Positions 8,631-18,991 of a DNA stretch of 63,088 nucleotides are shown here, in pieces (within the stretch, counting starts at the first letter, position 1; each line of letters starts with the position of its first letter). The translations under genes and the position numbers were made by a program. This stretch comes from Bradyrhizobium sp. ARR65 (GTDB taxonomy: Bacteria > Pseudomonadota > Alphaproteobacteria > Rhizobiales > Xanthobacteraceae). Under the pieces are notes generated by a model. It had not been told where the DNA came from and ran no database searches. It was given only the letters and a program-made list of their open reading frames with translations. The stretch is from NCBI RefSeq assembly GCF_000472385.1, contig NZ_AWZU01000048.1, forward strand, positions 1 to 63,088. The letters run 5' to 3'.

Positions 8631-9440
8631 GTGGCGGAGGCGAGAGCCCAAGGCACTATGGCCAAGGCGCTGAACGCCGCCTGGGTGCGGCCATTTTTGT
8701 TTCTGATCTTCATCGTGGTCGCCTGGGATTTGGCGATCCGGATCTTCAGGATTCCAGCCTATCAGATTCCGGCGCCCGCCGATGTCGTCGCGGTATTGTG
8801 GAACGACTGGCCGGAACTCCTGGGCCAAGCTTGGCCCACGACGTATGCGACGATCTATGGTTTCGTGCTGTCGGCTGCATTCGGCATCCCCGTGGCCATG
8901 CTGATTGCCGGCTCGAAAACTGTTGAGAGCTACATTTATCCGCTGCTGGTGTTCTCGCAGTCGGTGCCGAAGGTCGCGATTGCACCGCTGTTCGTGGTGT
9001 GGTTCGGCTTTGGCATCATTCCAAAGGTGATTTCCGCCTTTCTGCTCGGATTTTTTCCCGTCGTGGTCTCGGCGGTGCAGGGGTTCAAGTCGGTCGACCC
9101 TGATATGGTCGATCTCGCCCGCGCGATGCAGGGCAGTCGTTTCCATGTGTTCCGCGCGGTAAACCTGCCGCACGCGATGCCGGCGATCTTCTCGGGCCTG
9201 AAAGTCTCGGTGACCCTGGCCGTGGTCGGCGCGGTCGTTGGCGAGTTCGTCGGCTCCAATTCCGGCATCGGCTATGTAATGCAACGCTCGATCGGCACCT
9301 TCGATCTCCCGACCATGTTTGCAGCGCTCGTGATCCTGGCGCTGCTCGGCGTCGTCCTGTTCTGGATCGTCGACCGTATCGAGCGCCTGCTGATCCCCTG
9401 GCATGTCAGCCAGCGCGAGGAGATCATTTTCGCTTCGTAG
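8631..9440 (+). CDS. ABC transporter permease (NitT/TauT/SsuC family)
   Basis: A 269-residue inner-membrane permease with about six hydrophobic segments and the BPD-type EAA loop region around ARAMQGSRFHVFRAVNLPHAMPAIFSGLK, typical of SsuC/TauC proteins. It has a GTG start with GGGGAG about eight bases upstream; ATG at 8658 is the alternative. It is the first gene of an apparent operon running to 15979, with a matching binding protein and ATPase next. The ligand of this family is a small organic anion or heterocycle in known cases; here it is unknown. Confidence 0.88.
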   Translation: MAEARAQGTMAKALNAAWVRPFLFLIFIVVAWDLAIRIFRIPAYQIPAPADVVAVLWNDWPELLGQAWPTTYATIYGFVLSAAFGIPVAMLIAGSKTVESYIYPLLVFSQSVPKVAIAPLFVVWFGFGIIPKVISAFLLGFFPVVVSAVQGFKSVDPDMVDLARAMQGSRFHVFRAVNLPHAMPAIFSGLKVSVTLAVVGAVVGEFVGSNSGIGYVMQRSIGTFDLPTMFAALVILALLGVVLFWIVDRIERLLIPWHVSQREEIIFAS

Positions 9441-9504
9441 ACGACAAACGGCCAGCCCGAAGAAAATGTGATGGCCTGAAAAACACGAATGGGAGGAGAA
9501 GCAG

Positions 9505-10500
9505 ATGAAGCGATGGACGGCGGTCGCAACGGCCTTGGGCATGGCAGCGCTCTGGATGGCGCCGGCAGCGGCGGCTGACAAGGTCGTGCTGATGCTCAAT
9601 TGGTATGTCTATGGCGAACACGCGCCGTTCTACTACGGCAAGTCCAAGGGCATTTACGCGGCCGAAGGCATCGATCTCGAGATCCAGGAGGGTCGCGGCT
9701 CGGCTGCGACCACGCAAGCCGTGGCCGCCAAGACCGCTGACTTCGGCTATGTCGACGTTCCCACCATGATGCGCGCGGCGGTGAAGGGCGCCCCTGTCAT
9801 TGCCACCGGCGTATTGTTGCAGACCAGCCCGATGTCGGTGATGGGCTTTGCCGACAAGAACATCCGCAAGCCCGAGGATATCAAGGGCAAGACGGTCGCG
9901 ATCACGCCGGCGGATTCCATGACCCAGATCTGGCCGCTGTTCCTGAAGAAGACAGGGTTGAAGGAAAGCGACTTCAAAACTGTCGCGGGCGACGGCCAGA
10001 CCAAGCTCAACGCCGTGATCAACGGCCAGGCCGATCTGCTGCTCGGCTACGTCATGGACCAGTCCATGAAGATCAAGGACGCGACCGGCAAGGACGTCTA
10101 TCCGATCAAGTTCGCCGACTACGGCATCAACATGATCTCATCGGGTATCATCGCCAATACCGACTACGTCAAGGCGCATGCGGATCTGGTGAAGCGCTTC
10201 ATGTCGGCGACGACCAAGGCGGTCGAGGCCGCGGAGAAGGACCCCAAGGCCGCCGCGCAGGCGATCCTCGACGCCAACCCGAAGGGCGGCAAGATCGAGA
10301 CGCTTACGCAAGGGTTTGAGCTGACTATCCCGCTCTACCGCACGGCGGAAACCAAGACCAAGCGGCCGTTCCAGGTCACCGACCAGAACATGACGGATAC
10401 GGTCAATCTGATGGTCGAATATGGCGGCCTCGACGCCAAGGCGAAGGAGAACCCGAAGGCGTTCTACACCAACGATTATCTGCCCAAGGGCGACTCCTGA
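9505..10500 (+). CDS. ABC transporter substrate-binding protein (NMT1/THI5-like)
   Basis: A 331-residue periplasmic protein with a clear signal peptide (hydrophobic run to about residue 23, cleavage after AAA). The mature start KVVLMLNWYVYGEHAPFYYG matches the NMT1/THI5-like and SsuA/TauA binding-protein group. A strong GGGAGGAG lies just before the ATG. It captures the ligand for the adjoining permease and ATPase. The WY and EH residues at the mature N-terminus are typical of ThiY-like aromatic-ligand proteins, so a cyclic ligand is possible but unproved. Confidence 0.88.
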   Translation: MKRWTAVATALGMAALWMAPAAAADKVVLMLNWYVYGEHAPFYYGKSKGIYAAEGIDLEIQEGRGSAATTQAVAAKTADFGYVDVPTMMRAAVKGAPVIATGVLLQTSPMSVMGFADKNIRKPEDIKGKTVAITPADSMTQIWPLFLKKTGLKESDFKTVAGDGQTKLNAVINGQADLLLGYVMDQSMKIKDATGKDVYPIKFADYGINMISSGIIANTDYVKAHADLVKRFMSATTKAVEAAEKDPKAAAQAILDANPKGGKIETLTQGFELTIPLYRTAETKTKRPFQVTDQNMTDTVNLMVEYGGLDAKAKENPKAFYTNDYLPKGDS

Positions 10501-10512
10501 CGGGATTGCCGC

Positions 10513-11352
10513 ATGAAGCCCGCGACGAGAATGAGTGCCGATCAGAGGTCAGCGCATTTGCGCCTGGTGAGCGATCGCGCCGACGCGTCCGGCATCAAGC
10601 TGTCCGGCGTCTCCAAGACCTATCGCACGCGCGATGGCGACGTGCCGTCGCTGCGACCGCTCGATTTTCATATCAGGGACGGCGAATTCTTTGTCGTTGT
10701 CGGCCCGTCCGGCTGCGGCAAATCCACGCTCTTGAAAATGATCTCGGGCCTTTTGCCGCCGTCGACCGGCGACATCCTGGTCGAAGGCGAGCGCGTGACA
10801 CAGCCGCACGGCAATGTCGGTATCGTCTTCCAGAACGCCCTGCTGCTGCCCTGGCGCACCATTCTCGGCAATGTCCTGCTGCCGATCGATATGAAGCGGC
10901 TGCCGCGCGGCAAATATCTGCCGCGCGCGAAAGAGCTGCTGAAACTGGTCGGGCTCGAGGGCTTCGAGAAGAAATTGCCCTGGCAGTTGTCCGGCGGCAT
11001 GCAGCAGCGCGCCTCGATCTGCCGCGCCTTGGTGCATGACCCCAAGATAATGCTGATGGACGAGCCGTTCGGCGCGCTGGACGCGATGACGCGCGAGCGC
11101 ATGAATGTGGAATTGATGCGCATCCAGCGCGAAACCCGCAAGACGGTGCTGCTGATCACGCATTCGATTCCCGAAGCGGTGTTTCTGGCAGACCGCGTGC
11201 TGGTCATGACCGAGCGGCCGGGTGCGATCGCGGCGATCTATGACGTGCCGCTGCCGCGGCCGCGTTCGCTCGAGACCATGGCCGATCCGCTGTTCACGGA
11301 ATTGGTGCAGCGCATCCGCAAGCACTTCTTTACTCAGGGCGCGCTGGACTAG
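10513..11352 (+). CDS. ABC transporter ATP-binding protein (NitT/TauT family)
   Basis: A 279-residue nucleotide-binding subunit with Walker A (GPSGCGKSTLLK, near residue 73), Q-loop (FQNALLLPW), ABC signature (LSGGMQQRASI), Walker B (IMLMDEPFGALD) and switch His (LLITHS). The N-terminal 30 residues extend beyond the usual family start; internal ATG codons exist, so the true start could be slightly downstream. It lies 12 bases after the binding protein. It powers the 8.6-11.4 kb importer. Confidence 0.9.
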   Translation: MKPATRMSADQRSAHLRLVSDRADASGIKLSGVSKTYRTRDGDVPSLRPLDFHIRDGEFFVVVGPSGCGKSTLLKMISGLLPPSTGDILVEGERVTQPHGNVGIVFQNALLLPWRTILGNVLLPIDMKRLPRGKYLPRAKELLKLVGLEGFEKKLPWQLSGGMQQRASICRALVHDPKIMLMDEPFGALDAMTRERMNVELMRIQRETRKTVLLITHSIPEAVFLADRVLVMTERPGAIAAIYDVPLPRPRSLETMADPLFTELVQRIRKHFFTQGALD

Positions 11353-11359
11353 AGGTGCC

Positions 11360-12759
11360 ATGCCGTTTCGCCTTGCTGTTCGCGATATCTCCTTGTTTGA
11401 GCGCCCGGTGCATTTCGCCCGGCCGTTCCGTTTCGGCGCGGTGACCATCAATGCAACCCCGCAGGCCTTCGTGCGGGTCGAAATCGAGGTCGAGGGCAGA
11501 GGGCGAGCGATTGGCGGGAGCGCCGAGCTCCTGGTGCCGAAATGGTTCGACAAGCGCCCCGAGCTTTCCCCTGATGCGACGGTCGCCGAGCTGCGCCGTT
11601 CGCTCATGATCGCGCACGGTCTCTATCTTGGCCATGCCGGCTTTGAGACCGCCTTCGGGCTGCATGCGGCGTGCATAGGCCCGCTCCTCGCGGCCTGCAC
11701 CAGGGAAGATATTCCACCACTCGCCGCTGCTTACGGCGCCGCGGAGATCGACAAGGCCATTCTGGACGCGCTGCTGCGCGCCGCCAATCTCGATGTCTTC
11801 GACGGCATGGCGCAAAACATCGCCGGCATCGACGCACGCCTGTCGCCCGATCTGTCGGGTCGCGACATCAGCTCATTTCTCGCGCGCAGGCGTATGCTGG
11901 AACGTGTCGCGGTCCGGCATACGGTGGGCCTCGGCGATGATGTCGAGGGCGAGGGCGGCGTTGCCGACACTAACGAAAATTCCGGCGCGCGCTATTTCAA
12001 GCTAAAGCTCGGCGGCGATCCGGACAGCGATGCGGCTCGGCTTGCCAGGATCGGCGGAGAGCTTGCGAGCCGGCTGCATGATTACAAGGTCACGCTCGAC
12101 GCCAACGAGCAATATGCGGACCTCAATGCGCTGGGCGCACTGGTCGACCGGCTCGACCGTGATGCCGCCTTGCGTCCGATCGCGAGCAAGCTGCTCTATA
12201 TCGAACAGCCGATGCCGCGCGATATCACCAGGCAGTCGCCGCTCGGCGCGCTCGCGGCGCGCGATTTCATTATCGACGAAGCGGATGATTCCTACGGTGC
12301 CTTTCCGACCGCGCGGGAGCTCGGCTATGCCGGCATCTCCTCCAAGTCCTGCAAGGGCATCTATAAATCCGTCATCAACGCGACCCGCGCCGCCAAGTGG
12401 AGCGAGGAGGGCAGGCGCTTCTTCATCACCGGCGAGGACCTCACCTGCCAGGCGGGCCTAGCCGTGCAGCAGGACCTCGCACTCGGCGCCCTGATCGGCG
12501 TCACCCACGCCGAACGCAACGGCCATCATTATGTCGATGGTTTTGCCAGCGCGCCGCTCGCGGAGGCGCAGGCCTTTCGGACCGTGCATTCCGATCTATA
12601 CGCAGGCGAGGGGGACAATATCCGCGTTGCCATTCACGATGGCGATCTCCTGACGGGATCGCTGGCCGTACCAGGTTTTGCCACCTCCGTTCATCCGGAC
12701 TGGTCGGCGCTGTCGCCGCTCGAAGAAACAAAGCCAAGAACCCTGCAGGAGCAAATGAT

Positions 12760-12763
<4 letters not shown>
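11360..12763 (+). CDS. Enolase-superfamily (mandelate racemase/muconate cycloisomerase-like) protein
   Basis: A 467-residue protein, longer than the usual 350-400. ATG at 11360, seven bases after the ATPase gene, is chosen over the longer frame because the MPFRLAVRDISLF start resembles the family capping domain. In the barrel I see the KxK pair (K214, K216 in YFKLKLGG), Asp247 in TLDANEQY, Glu282 in YIEQP, Asp306/Glu307 in IDEADDS and Lys329/332 in SSKSCKGIYKS. These fit metal ligands and acid/base lysines of a muconate-cycloisomerase or epimerase layout. It probably acts by alpha-proton abstraction next to a carboxylate. The substrate is unknown. Its stop overlaps the next start. Confidence 0.78.
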
Positions 12764-13911
<1,148 letters not shown>

Positions 13912-13922
13912 GGAGGAAGGTC

Positions 13923-15116
13923 ATGAACAAGCCGGTCCTGCCGATGTCTTCGCTGTCCTTGAAGCTGCCAGGGGCCGACGGCTCGCTCGAAACCTATCGC
14001 CTCGCTGCCTCGCGGAGCTTTCCCGCAAGGCTTGAAGGCACGCTGAACCGTGTGGCGTTTTCCGCGGTGCACGTCGTTGCCGATCCGCTCGCCGATGTCG
14101 ATCCCTGGCTGTCGGTCGCGGTCGATTGGGACAAGACGATCGCGTTTCGCGAACATGTGTGGGATCTCGGCCTCGGGGTCGCCGAGGCGATGGACACAGC
14201 CCAACGTGGCATGGGGCTGGATTGGCCGACGTCGCTTGAGCTGATCACCCGCTCGGTGGCGGCGGCCAAGCGGCGCGGCAATGCCCTGATCTTTTCCGGC
14301 GCCGGCACCGATCATCTAGCTGTGGACGACGCGCGAAGTCTGGACGACGTTGTTCGCGCTTACGAAGAACAGATCGCGGCCATCGAAAAAGTTGGCGGCC
14401 GCATCATCCTGATGGCCTCGCGCGCGCTCGCAGAGCTCGCCGGCAACACCGACGATTACGCAAAGGTCTACCACCGCGTGCTGTCGCAGGTGCGCGAGCC
14501 CGTGATCATTCACTGGTTGGGGGATATGTTCGATCCGGCGCTTGCAGGCTATTGGGGCAGTGCAAATCTCGATGCTGCCATGGATACGGCAGTCGGCATC
14601 ATCAATGCGAATGCGGCCAAGGTCGACGGCGTCAAGGTGTCGTTGCTCGACAAGCAGCGCGAGATCGACATGCGCCGGCGGCTGGATCCGCGCATCAAGA
14701 TGTATACGGGCGACGATTTCAACTATGCCGAACTGATCGCCGGCGACAGCTACGGCTTTTCGCACGCGCTGCTCGGCATTTTCGACGCGATCGCCCCGGC
14801 GGCCTCCTATGCGCTGTCGCGGCTCGCCGCAGGCGACGAGGCCGGTTTCCAAGACGTGCTAGGACCGACCGTGCCGCTGTCGCGCCACATCTTCAAGGCG
14901 CCGACACGCTTCTATAAGACGGGCGTGGTGTTCATGGCCTATCTCAACGGCCATCAGGATCATTTCACCATGGTCGGCGGGCAGGAGAGCGCGCGTTCGA
15001 CGCTGCATCTGGCCGAACTGTTCCGGCTCGCCGACAAGGCGGGACTGCTCGCGGATCCGGAATTGGCAACCGCGCGCATGAAGGCGGTGCTGACCTTGCG
15101 CGGTATCGAGGCGTGA
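13923..15116 (+). CDS. DUF993 family protein (dihydrodipicolinate-synthase-like aldolase fold)
   Basis: A 397-residue protein I recognise as the DUF993 group, annotated as dihydrodipicolinate-synthase-family. Lys238 in VDGVKVSLLDKQ is placed like the Schiff-base lysine of class I DHDPS-type aldolases, and the strand before it (EPVIIHW) fits the barrel order. This suggests a retro-aldol or lyase step on a 2-oxo acid, which is inference; the family reaction is not known to me. RBS GGGAGGAAGG precedes the ATG. Its TGA overlaps the next gene start (TGATG). Confidence 0.8.
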   Translation: MNKPVLPMSSLSLKLPGADGSLETYRLAASRSFPARLEGTLNRVAFSAVHVVADPLADVDPWLSVAVDWDKTIAFREHVWDLGLGVAEAMDTAQRGMGLDWPTSLELITRSVAAAKRRGNALIFSGAGTDHLAVDDARSLDDVVRAYEEQIAAIEKVGGRIILMASRALAELAGNTDDYAKVYHRVLSQVREPVIIHWLGDMFDPALAGYWGSANLDAAMDTAVGIINANAAKVDGVKVSLLDKQREIDMRRRLDPRIKMYTGDDFNYAELIAGDSYGFSHALLGIFDAIAPAASYALSRLAAGDEAGFQDVLGPTVPLSRHIFKAPTRFYKTGVVFMAYLNGHQDHFTMVGGQESARSTLHLAELFRLADKAGLLADPELATARMKAVLTLRGIEA

Positions 15117-15979
15117 TGCGCGACTTTTCTTCCGATCATCGCTGGCTCTCGCTCAACACCGCAACCGTCCGCAAGCAGGGTGATCTCATTCACATCATCG
15201 AGGCCTGTGCACGCCATGGCATTCGCGCCATCGATCCCTGGCGCGACCAGGTCGCAGCGGTTGGGCTTGAACGTGCAGTGCGTGCGGTGCGCCACGCTGG
15301 ACTGGAGCTGTCGGGCTATTGCCGCGGCGGCATGTTCACCTCCGATGCGGCGCGGCGCGGCGAGGTGCGCGACGATAATCGGCGCGCCGTCGATGAGGCT
15401 GCGGCGCTTGGCGCCTCCTGCATCGTGCTCGTGGTCGGCGGCTTGCCGCAATATTCCCGGCCCGGCAGCGTGACTTCGAAGGATATCGCGGCGGCGCGCG
15501 CGCAGGTGGATGATGCCATTGCCGAGATGCTCGACTATGCGAGGGCAGCAAAACTGCCGCTGGCGATCGAGCCCCTGCACCCGGCCTATGCCGCGGATCG
15601 CGCCTGCGTCAACACGACAAAACAGGCGCTCGATATCTGCGATCGCCTCGATCCCGGCCACACCGGCGCGCTCGGCGTCGCGCTAGACGTCTATCACATC
15701 TGGTGGGATCCGGAGTTGATGGCGCAGATTGCGCGCGCCGGCCGCGACCGCCTGCTCGCCTTTCACGTCTGCGATTGGCTGGTGCCGACAAAGGACATCC
15801 TCAACGACCGCGGCATGATGGGTGATGGCGTGATCGACATCCGCTCGGTCCGCGCCGCCGTTGAGGCGCAAGGCTTTGCCGGCTACTCCGAGATCGAGAT
15901 TTTTTCGAACGATTGGTGGGCGAGGCCGATCGACGAGGTGCTGCGCACCTGCATCGAACGGCATCGCACGGTGGTGTAG
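15116..15979 (+). CDS. Sugar phosphate isomerase/epimerase family protein (AP2Ec-type TIM barrel)
   Basis: A 287-residue xylose-isomerase-like barrel. Metal-ligand-like positions are Glu in AIEPLHP, Asp/His in ALDVYHIWWDPEL, His in LAFHVCDW and Glu in YSEIEIFS. This pattern is shared by hydroxypyruvate isomerase, tagatose epimerase and IolE/IolI-type enzymes. The ATG at 15116 overlaps the previous TGA; a GTG at 15113 is one codon earlier. It is the last gene of the 8.6-16.0 kb operon and probably isomerises or dehydrates a pathway intermediate. Confidence 0.85.
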   Translation: MRDFSSDHRWLSLNTATVRKQGDLIHIIEACARHGIRAIDPWRDQVAAVGLERAVRAVRHAGLELSGYCRGGMFTSDAARRGEVRDDNRRAVDEAAALGASCIVLVVGGLPQYSRPGSVTSKDIAAARAQVDDAIAEMLDYARAAKLPLAIEPLHPAYAADRACVNTTKQALDICDRLDPGHTGALGVALDVYHIWWDPELMAQIARAGRDRLLAFHVCDWLVPTKDILNDRGMMGDGVIDIRSVRAAVEAQGFAGYSEIEIFSNDWWARPIDEVLRTCIERHRTVV

Positions 15980-15986
15980 CTTTCGT

Positions 15987-16016
15987 GGGGTGGGTTGAGC
16001 GAAGCGACACCCATCA
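15987..16016. repeat. Hairpin repeat, second copy of the 4531 family
   Basis: Reads GGGTTGAGCGAAGCGACACCC, nearly identical to the copy at 4531-4560. It directly follows the catabolic operon and could mark its 3' end. Confidence 0.5.
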
Positions 16017-16066
16017 TGTGCGACATCAAGGTTGTTGGGTTCTCGGCGCTCAACCCATCCTTCACG

Positions 16067-16165
16067 TCAATGATGAAAGAAGACCAGAGGCAGGAAAACA
16101 TACGTCCATAGGACGAAAACCGCCAATCCGCCTAGGACGGTGGCGTCCTCAAACACGTCGTGCAT
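16067..16165 (-). CDS. 32-residue single-pass membrane protein, hypothetical
   Basis: A small ORF with ATG at 16165 and stop at 16067. It begins MHDVFEDATV, followed by an almost unbroken hydrophobic run (LGGLAVFVLW ... FLPLVFF) ending in two His. A canonical GGAGG lies eight bases upstream of the ATG. The charged N-terminus, one transmembrane helix and strong RBS make it a credible membrane microprotein. It stands alone between the catabolic operon and the P450 gene. Function unknown; it may modify a membrane complex. Confidence 0.6.
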   Translation of the reverse strand: MHDVFEDATVLGGLAVFVLWTYVFLPLVFFHH

Positions 16166-16306
16166 ATCGCGACCTCCACGAGTTCGTGAACCGATGCGAC
16201 CGGTCATCCGAGCCAACGCGCTATTGCGGCATGCGTTGCATCAATTCCGGTTGCCGTGTCGCTACAGCCCGGTTCGGAGCCTTCCGGCGCCGGCCGGAAT
16301 AAAGGA

Positions 16307-17530
16307 CTATGCTTCGGTCACGCACGGCACGCTCAAAAATCCTCGGAACCGAACTCTGCCGCCGCGCACCGGCTCGCCGTTCAATGCGTAGTTCGGAAAG
16401 CGCGCCAAAAAACGAGAGATGGCAATGGCGGCTTCGAGGCGCGCCAGTGCCATGCCGGCACATTGATGCGCGCCGGTTGCGAAGGCGAGATGGCGGTTGG
16501 GGGTGCGCGCGATGTCAAACGTTTCAGGATCGGGAAATTGCGCGGGATCGCGGTTGGCGGCGCCGATGCAGAGCGTGATCGGCGTGCCCGCGTCCATCAT
16601 CACGCCGCCAAGCTCGACGCGTTCGGTGGTCATGCGGTTGCCGAGCTGGTTCGAGCTCTCGTAGCGCAGCATCTCTTCGACCGCGGTCTTGATCAGGTCC
16701 GGGTTCTGGATCAACCGCTGCTTTTGCGTCGGATGCTTCAGCAAGGCGACGAGTCCGTTGCCGATCAGGTTGGTCGTGGTCTCGTGCCCAGCGTTGAGCA
16801 GGAAGATGCAATTGTGCAGCAGCTCCTTCTCGCTCAGCCGCTCGCCGTTGGGCTCACCCTGAATCAGGCGTGTCAGCACGTCGCGCTCGGGATTGCCCGG
16901 TTTTGCACGGCGGCGCGCCACGAGGGTCTCGAGATAGGCGAGGAAGCCCGCAACCGCCTTGTTGCCGCGGGCGGACGCTTCCGGGCCGATGACCGGCTCG
17001 AGCGCGCCCAAAATCGCCAGCGACCAGTCGCGCAAGGGCTCGCGCTCCTCATGTGGCACATCGAGCAGATTGCCGATGACCTCGACGGGAATGGCGGAGG
17101 CGAAATCGCCGATCAGTTCGAAGCTTCCCTTCGCCGCAATAGCGTCCAGCAGCCGATCGACCAGTGCGACCAGTGCGGGTTCCATCTCCGCGATCGCGCG
17201 CGGCGACAGCGCGCCCATGATCAGCCTCCGCACGCGGGTGTGGATCGGCGGGTCGTTGAAGACGAGGCTGGTGGTGTGGTGCTCGTAAAGCAGGGAAGAG
17301 CCGTATTTCGGTGCGAATTCCTTCCTCTTGTCGGAGGAGAACGCGCGTGTCGCCTTGTAGGCCGCAACCAGGTCGTCGTAGCGCGTCAGGAAATAGGAGC
17401 CGTTGGGCATCCGCTTGACCGGCTCGTTCTCCCGCAGTGCACGATAGGTCGGATAGGGGTTCTCGTAGAATTCGGGCGTCAGCTTCTCGAGATCGAAGCT
17501 CGCCGCCAGCTCTCGCGCGTTTCCATTCAT
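16307..17530 (-). CDS. Cytochrome P450
   Basis: A 407-residue soluble bacterial P450. Seen: I-helix AGHETT at 247-252 (acid/alcohol pair replaced by HETT, normal for this branch), ExxR at Glu286/Arg289, and the heme loop with Cys357 in FATGAHQCAGMALARLE. It needs a ferredoxin and a reductase. None is adjacent, but a ferredoxin-reductase-type gene is at 3.3 kb and a 3Fe-4S-type ferredoxin at 57.2 kb. It is transcribed alone on the minus strand. The substrate is unknown. Confidence 0.92.
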   Translation of the reverse strand: MNGNARELAASFDLEKLTPEFYENPYPTYRALRENEPVKRMPNGSYFLTRYDDLVAAYKATRAFSSDKRKEFAPKYGSSLLYEHHTTSLVFNDPPIHTRVRRLIMGALSPRAIAEMEPALVALVDRLLDAIAAKGSFELIGDFASAIPVEVIGNLLDVPHEEREPLRDWSLAILGALEPVIGPEASARGNKAVAGFLAYLETLVARRRAKPGNPERDVLTRLIQGEPNGERLSEKELLHNCIFLLNAGHETTTNLIGNGLVALLKHPTQKQRLIQNPDLIKTAVEEMLRYESSNQLGNRMTTERVELGGVMMDAGTPITLCIGAANRDPAQFPDPETFDIARTPNRHLAFATGAHQCAGMALARLEAAIAISRFLARFPNYALNGEPVRGGRVRFRGFLSVPCVTEA

Positions 17531-17767
17531 CCGTCACACCTTGGCGGCCGGTTATTAGTTTCACTTGCAACGATGTTAGACGGCAGCGCTGCGCCCATGC
17601 AACACAATTCGGCCGGTTTGGGAACGCCTTGACCAACTCGGCTGCTCGCTGCGCAGCCAAATGGGGCGATCGTTACCGCAGAGCCTTATGCCGTTTTTGC
17701 GCTTTGAGGAAACAACCGGCTCCGTCTACAGTCCCGCCGTTGTTGCTCGCCAACTGGACCCAACCAA

Positions 17768-18313
17768 ATGCACGCGTGCGCCGATGACTCCGTCGATACA
17801 GCCCCCGCCTGGCCCGACGATATCTTTGCAATTTTGCAGCGCTTCGAGGTTCGTCAGGTCCCATACGTGCCGGATGCGGGCCATTCGCAGTTGATCCGCC
17901 GCGTGCTTGCGTCGTCCACCATGCGCGGCATTCCCTTGACGACCGAAGAGGAGGGCGTAGCGCTTCTGCTTGGCGCGTGGGCCGGCGGTCAACGCGGCGT
18001 ACTGTTGATGCAGTCGAGCGGTGTCGGCAATTGCATCAACATGCTGTCGCTGACGCAGATCTTCCGCTTTCCGTTCCTGACGCTCGTCACGATGCGCGGT
18101 GAATGGGGCGAGTTCAATCCCTGGCAGGTGCCGATGGGATCGGCGACGCAAGCCGCTTTCGAACTCGCCGGCATCAAGGTGTTGCGCGCTTCGCATGCGC
18201 AAGAAGTGCGCGAGGTGGTCGAGGCCGCGGCAAGCCAGGCCTATAACGCGTGCACGCCGACCGCCGTGTTGTTGTCGCAGCGCTTGATCGGCGCCAAGGT
18301 GTTTGTCAAATGA
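17768..18313 (+). CDS. Thiamine-diphosphate decarboxylase, alpha (N-terminal) subunit, sulfo/phosphonopyruvate type
   Basis: A 181-residue protein equal to the N-terminal PYR domain of TPP enzymes. The run LTTEEEGVALLLGAWAGG holds the Glu that activates the cofactor, and LMQSSGVGNCINML follows as in ComD and phosphonopyruvate decarboxylase. The adjoining gene supplies the C-terminal PP domain, so the enzyme is split as in ComDE sulfopyruvate decarboxylase. The stop overlaps the beta start by four bases. A 2-oxo acid decarboxylase is likely; whether it acts on sulfo-, phosphono- or another pyruvate is open. Confidence 0.8.
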   Translation: MHACADDSVDTAPAWPDDIFAILQRFEVRQVPYVPDAGHSQLIRRVLASSTMRGIPLTTEEEGVALLLGAWAGGQRGVLLMQSSGVGNCINMLSLTQIFRFPFLTLVTMRGEWGEFNPWQVPMGSATQAAFELAGIKVLRASHAQEVREVVEAAASQAYNACTPTAVLLSQRLIGAKVFVK

Positions 18314-18900
18314 GCAAGCCAAACCTTCTCCATCGGCGCGACGTCGTCAAAGCGCTGCTCGCTGACCGCAAGGGCGCGATCGCAATCGGCGGGTTGGGGG
18401 CGCCGACCAACGACATCACCGCCGCCGGCGACCACGTCCGCAACTTCTATCTGTGGGGCGGCATGGGCGGTGCCGTGATGATCGGGCTCGGCCTGGCGCT
18501 CGCGCAACCGAAGCTGCCGGTGGTGGTCATCACAGGCGACGGCGAGATGCTGATGGGCATCGGTGGCCTTGCGACCATCGGCCTGCAGAAGCCGACCAAC
18601 CTCTCCATCGTCGTGCTCGACAACGAATGCTACGGCGAGACCGGCGGGCAGATGAGTCACACGGCCGTGGCCGCCGATCTGGTCGGTGTCGCCAGATCGT
18701 GCGGGATATCGGACAGCCGCGCCATTTCGACGATGCCGGAGGTCGAGGCTTTCGCGAAATCCATGCAGGACGTCTCCGCCGGCCCGCGCTTTGCCAGCGT
18801 GAAGATCGATAGCGCCAATTTGGAGCGGGTGTTGCCGACCAGAGACGGTATGTTCATACTGGCGCGGCTGCGCGGCGATCTGGGCTTGGCCCCTCTCTGA
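18310..18900 (+). CDS. Thiamine-diphosphate decarboxylase, beta (C-terminal) subunit
   Basis: A 196-residue TPP-binding PP domain. The cofactor motif begins GDGEMLMGIGGLATIG near residue 77 and ends with LDNECYGETGGQ, giving the GDG...N layout for Mg-diphosphate. ATG at 18310 overlaps the alpha stop (ATGA). It completes the alpha/beta heteromeric decarboxylase. No phosphoenolpyruvate mutase or sulfolactate gene is nearby, so the pathway cannot be set from context. Confidence 0.82.
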   Translation: MSKPNLLHRRDVVKALLADRKGAIAIGGLGAPTNDITAAGDHVRNFYLWGGMGGAVMIGLGLALAQPKLPVVVITGDGEMLMGIGGLATIGLQKPTNLSIVVLDNECYGETGGQMSHTAVAADLVGVARSCGISDSRAISTMPEVEAFAKSMQDVSAGPRFASVKIDSANLERVLPTRDGMFILARLRGDLGLAPL

Positions 18901-18955
18901 ACACGCCTAAGAACTCCAAACACGCACGGAGCGAGTTGCGGCGCAGCATAATACC

Positions 18956-18987
18956 TTGACTTTTGTCGTAGGTGAGTGCTTACTCAC
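18956..18987 (+). promoter_or_regulatory. Promoter and TetR-type operator for the efflux operon
   Basis: A perfect inverted repeat GTGAGT-GCTT-ACTCAC (18972-18987) lies four bases before the ATG at 18992. TTGACT at 18956-18961 fits a -35 box, and the operator covers the expected -10 position about 17-18 bases on. This is the common autoregulatory arrangement of TetR genes. The transcript would have almost no leader, and no Shine-Dalgarno is seen. Confidence 0.7.
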
Positions 18988-18991
18988 AAAG

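Noticed and set aside
8568..9599. 343-residue minus-strand ORF over the ABC permease
   Set aside because: Antisense to a clear six-helix permease and crosses an intergenic region.
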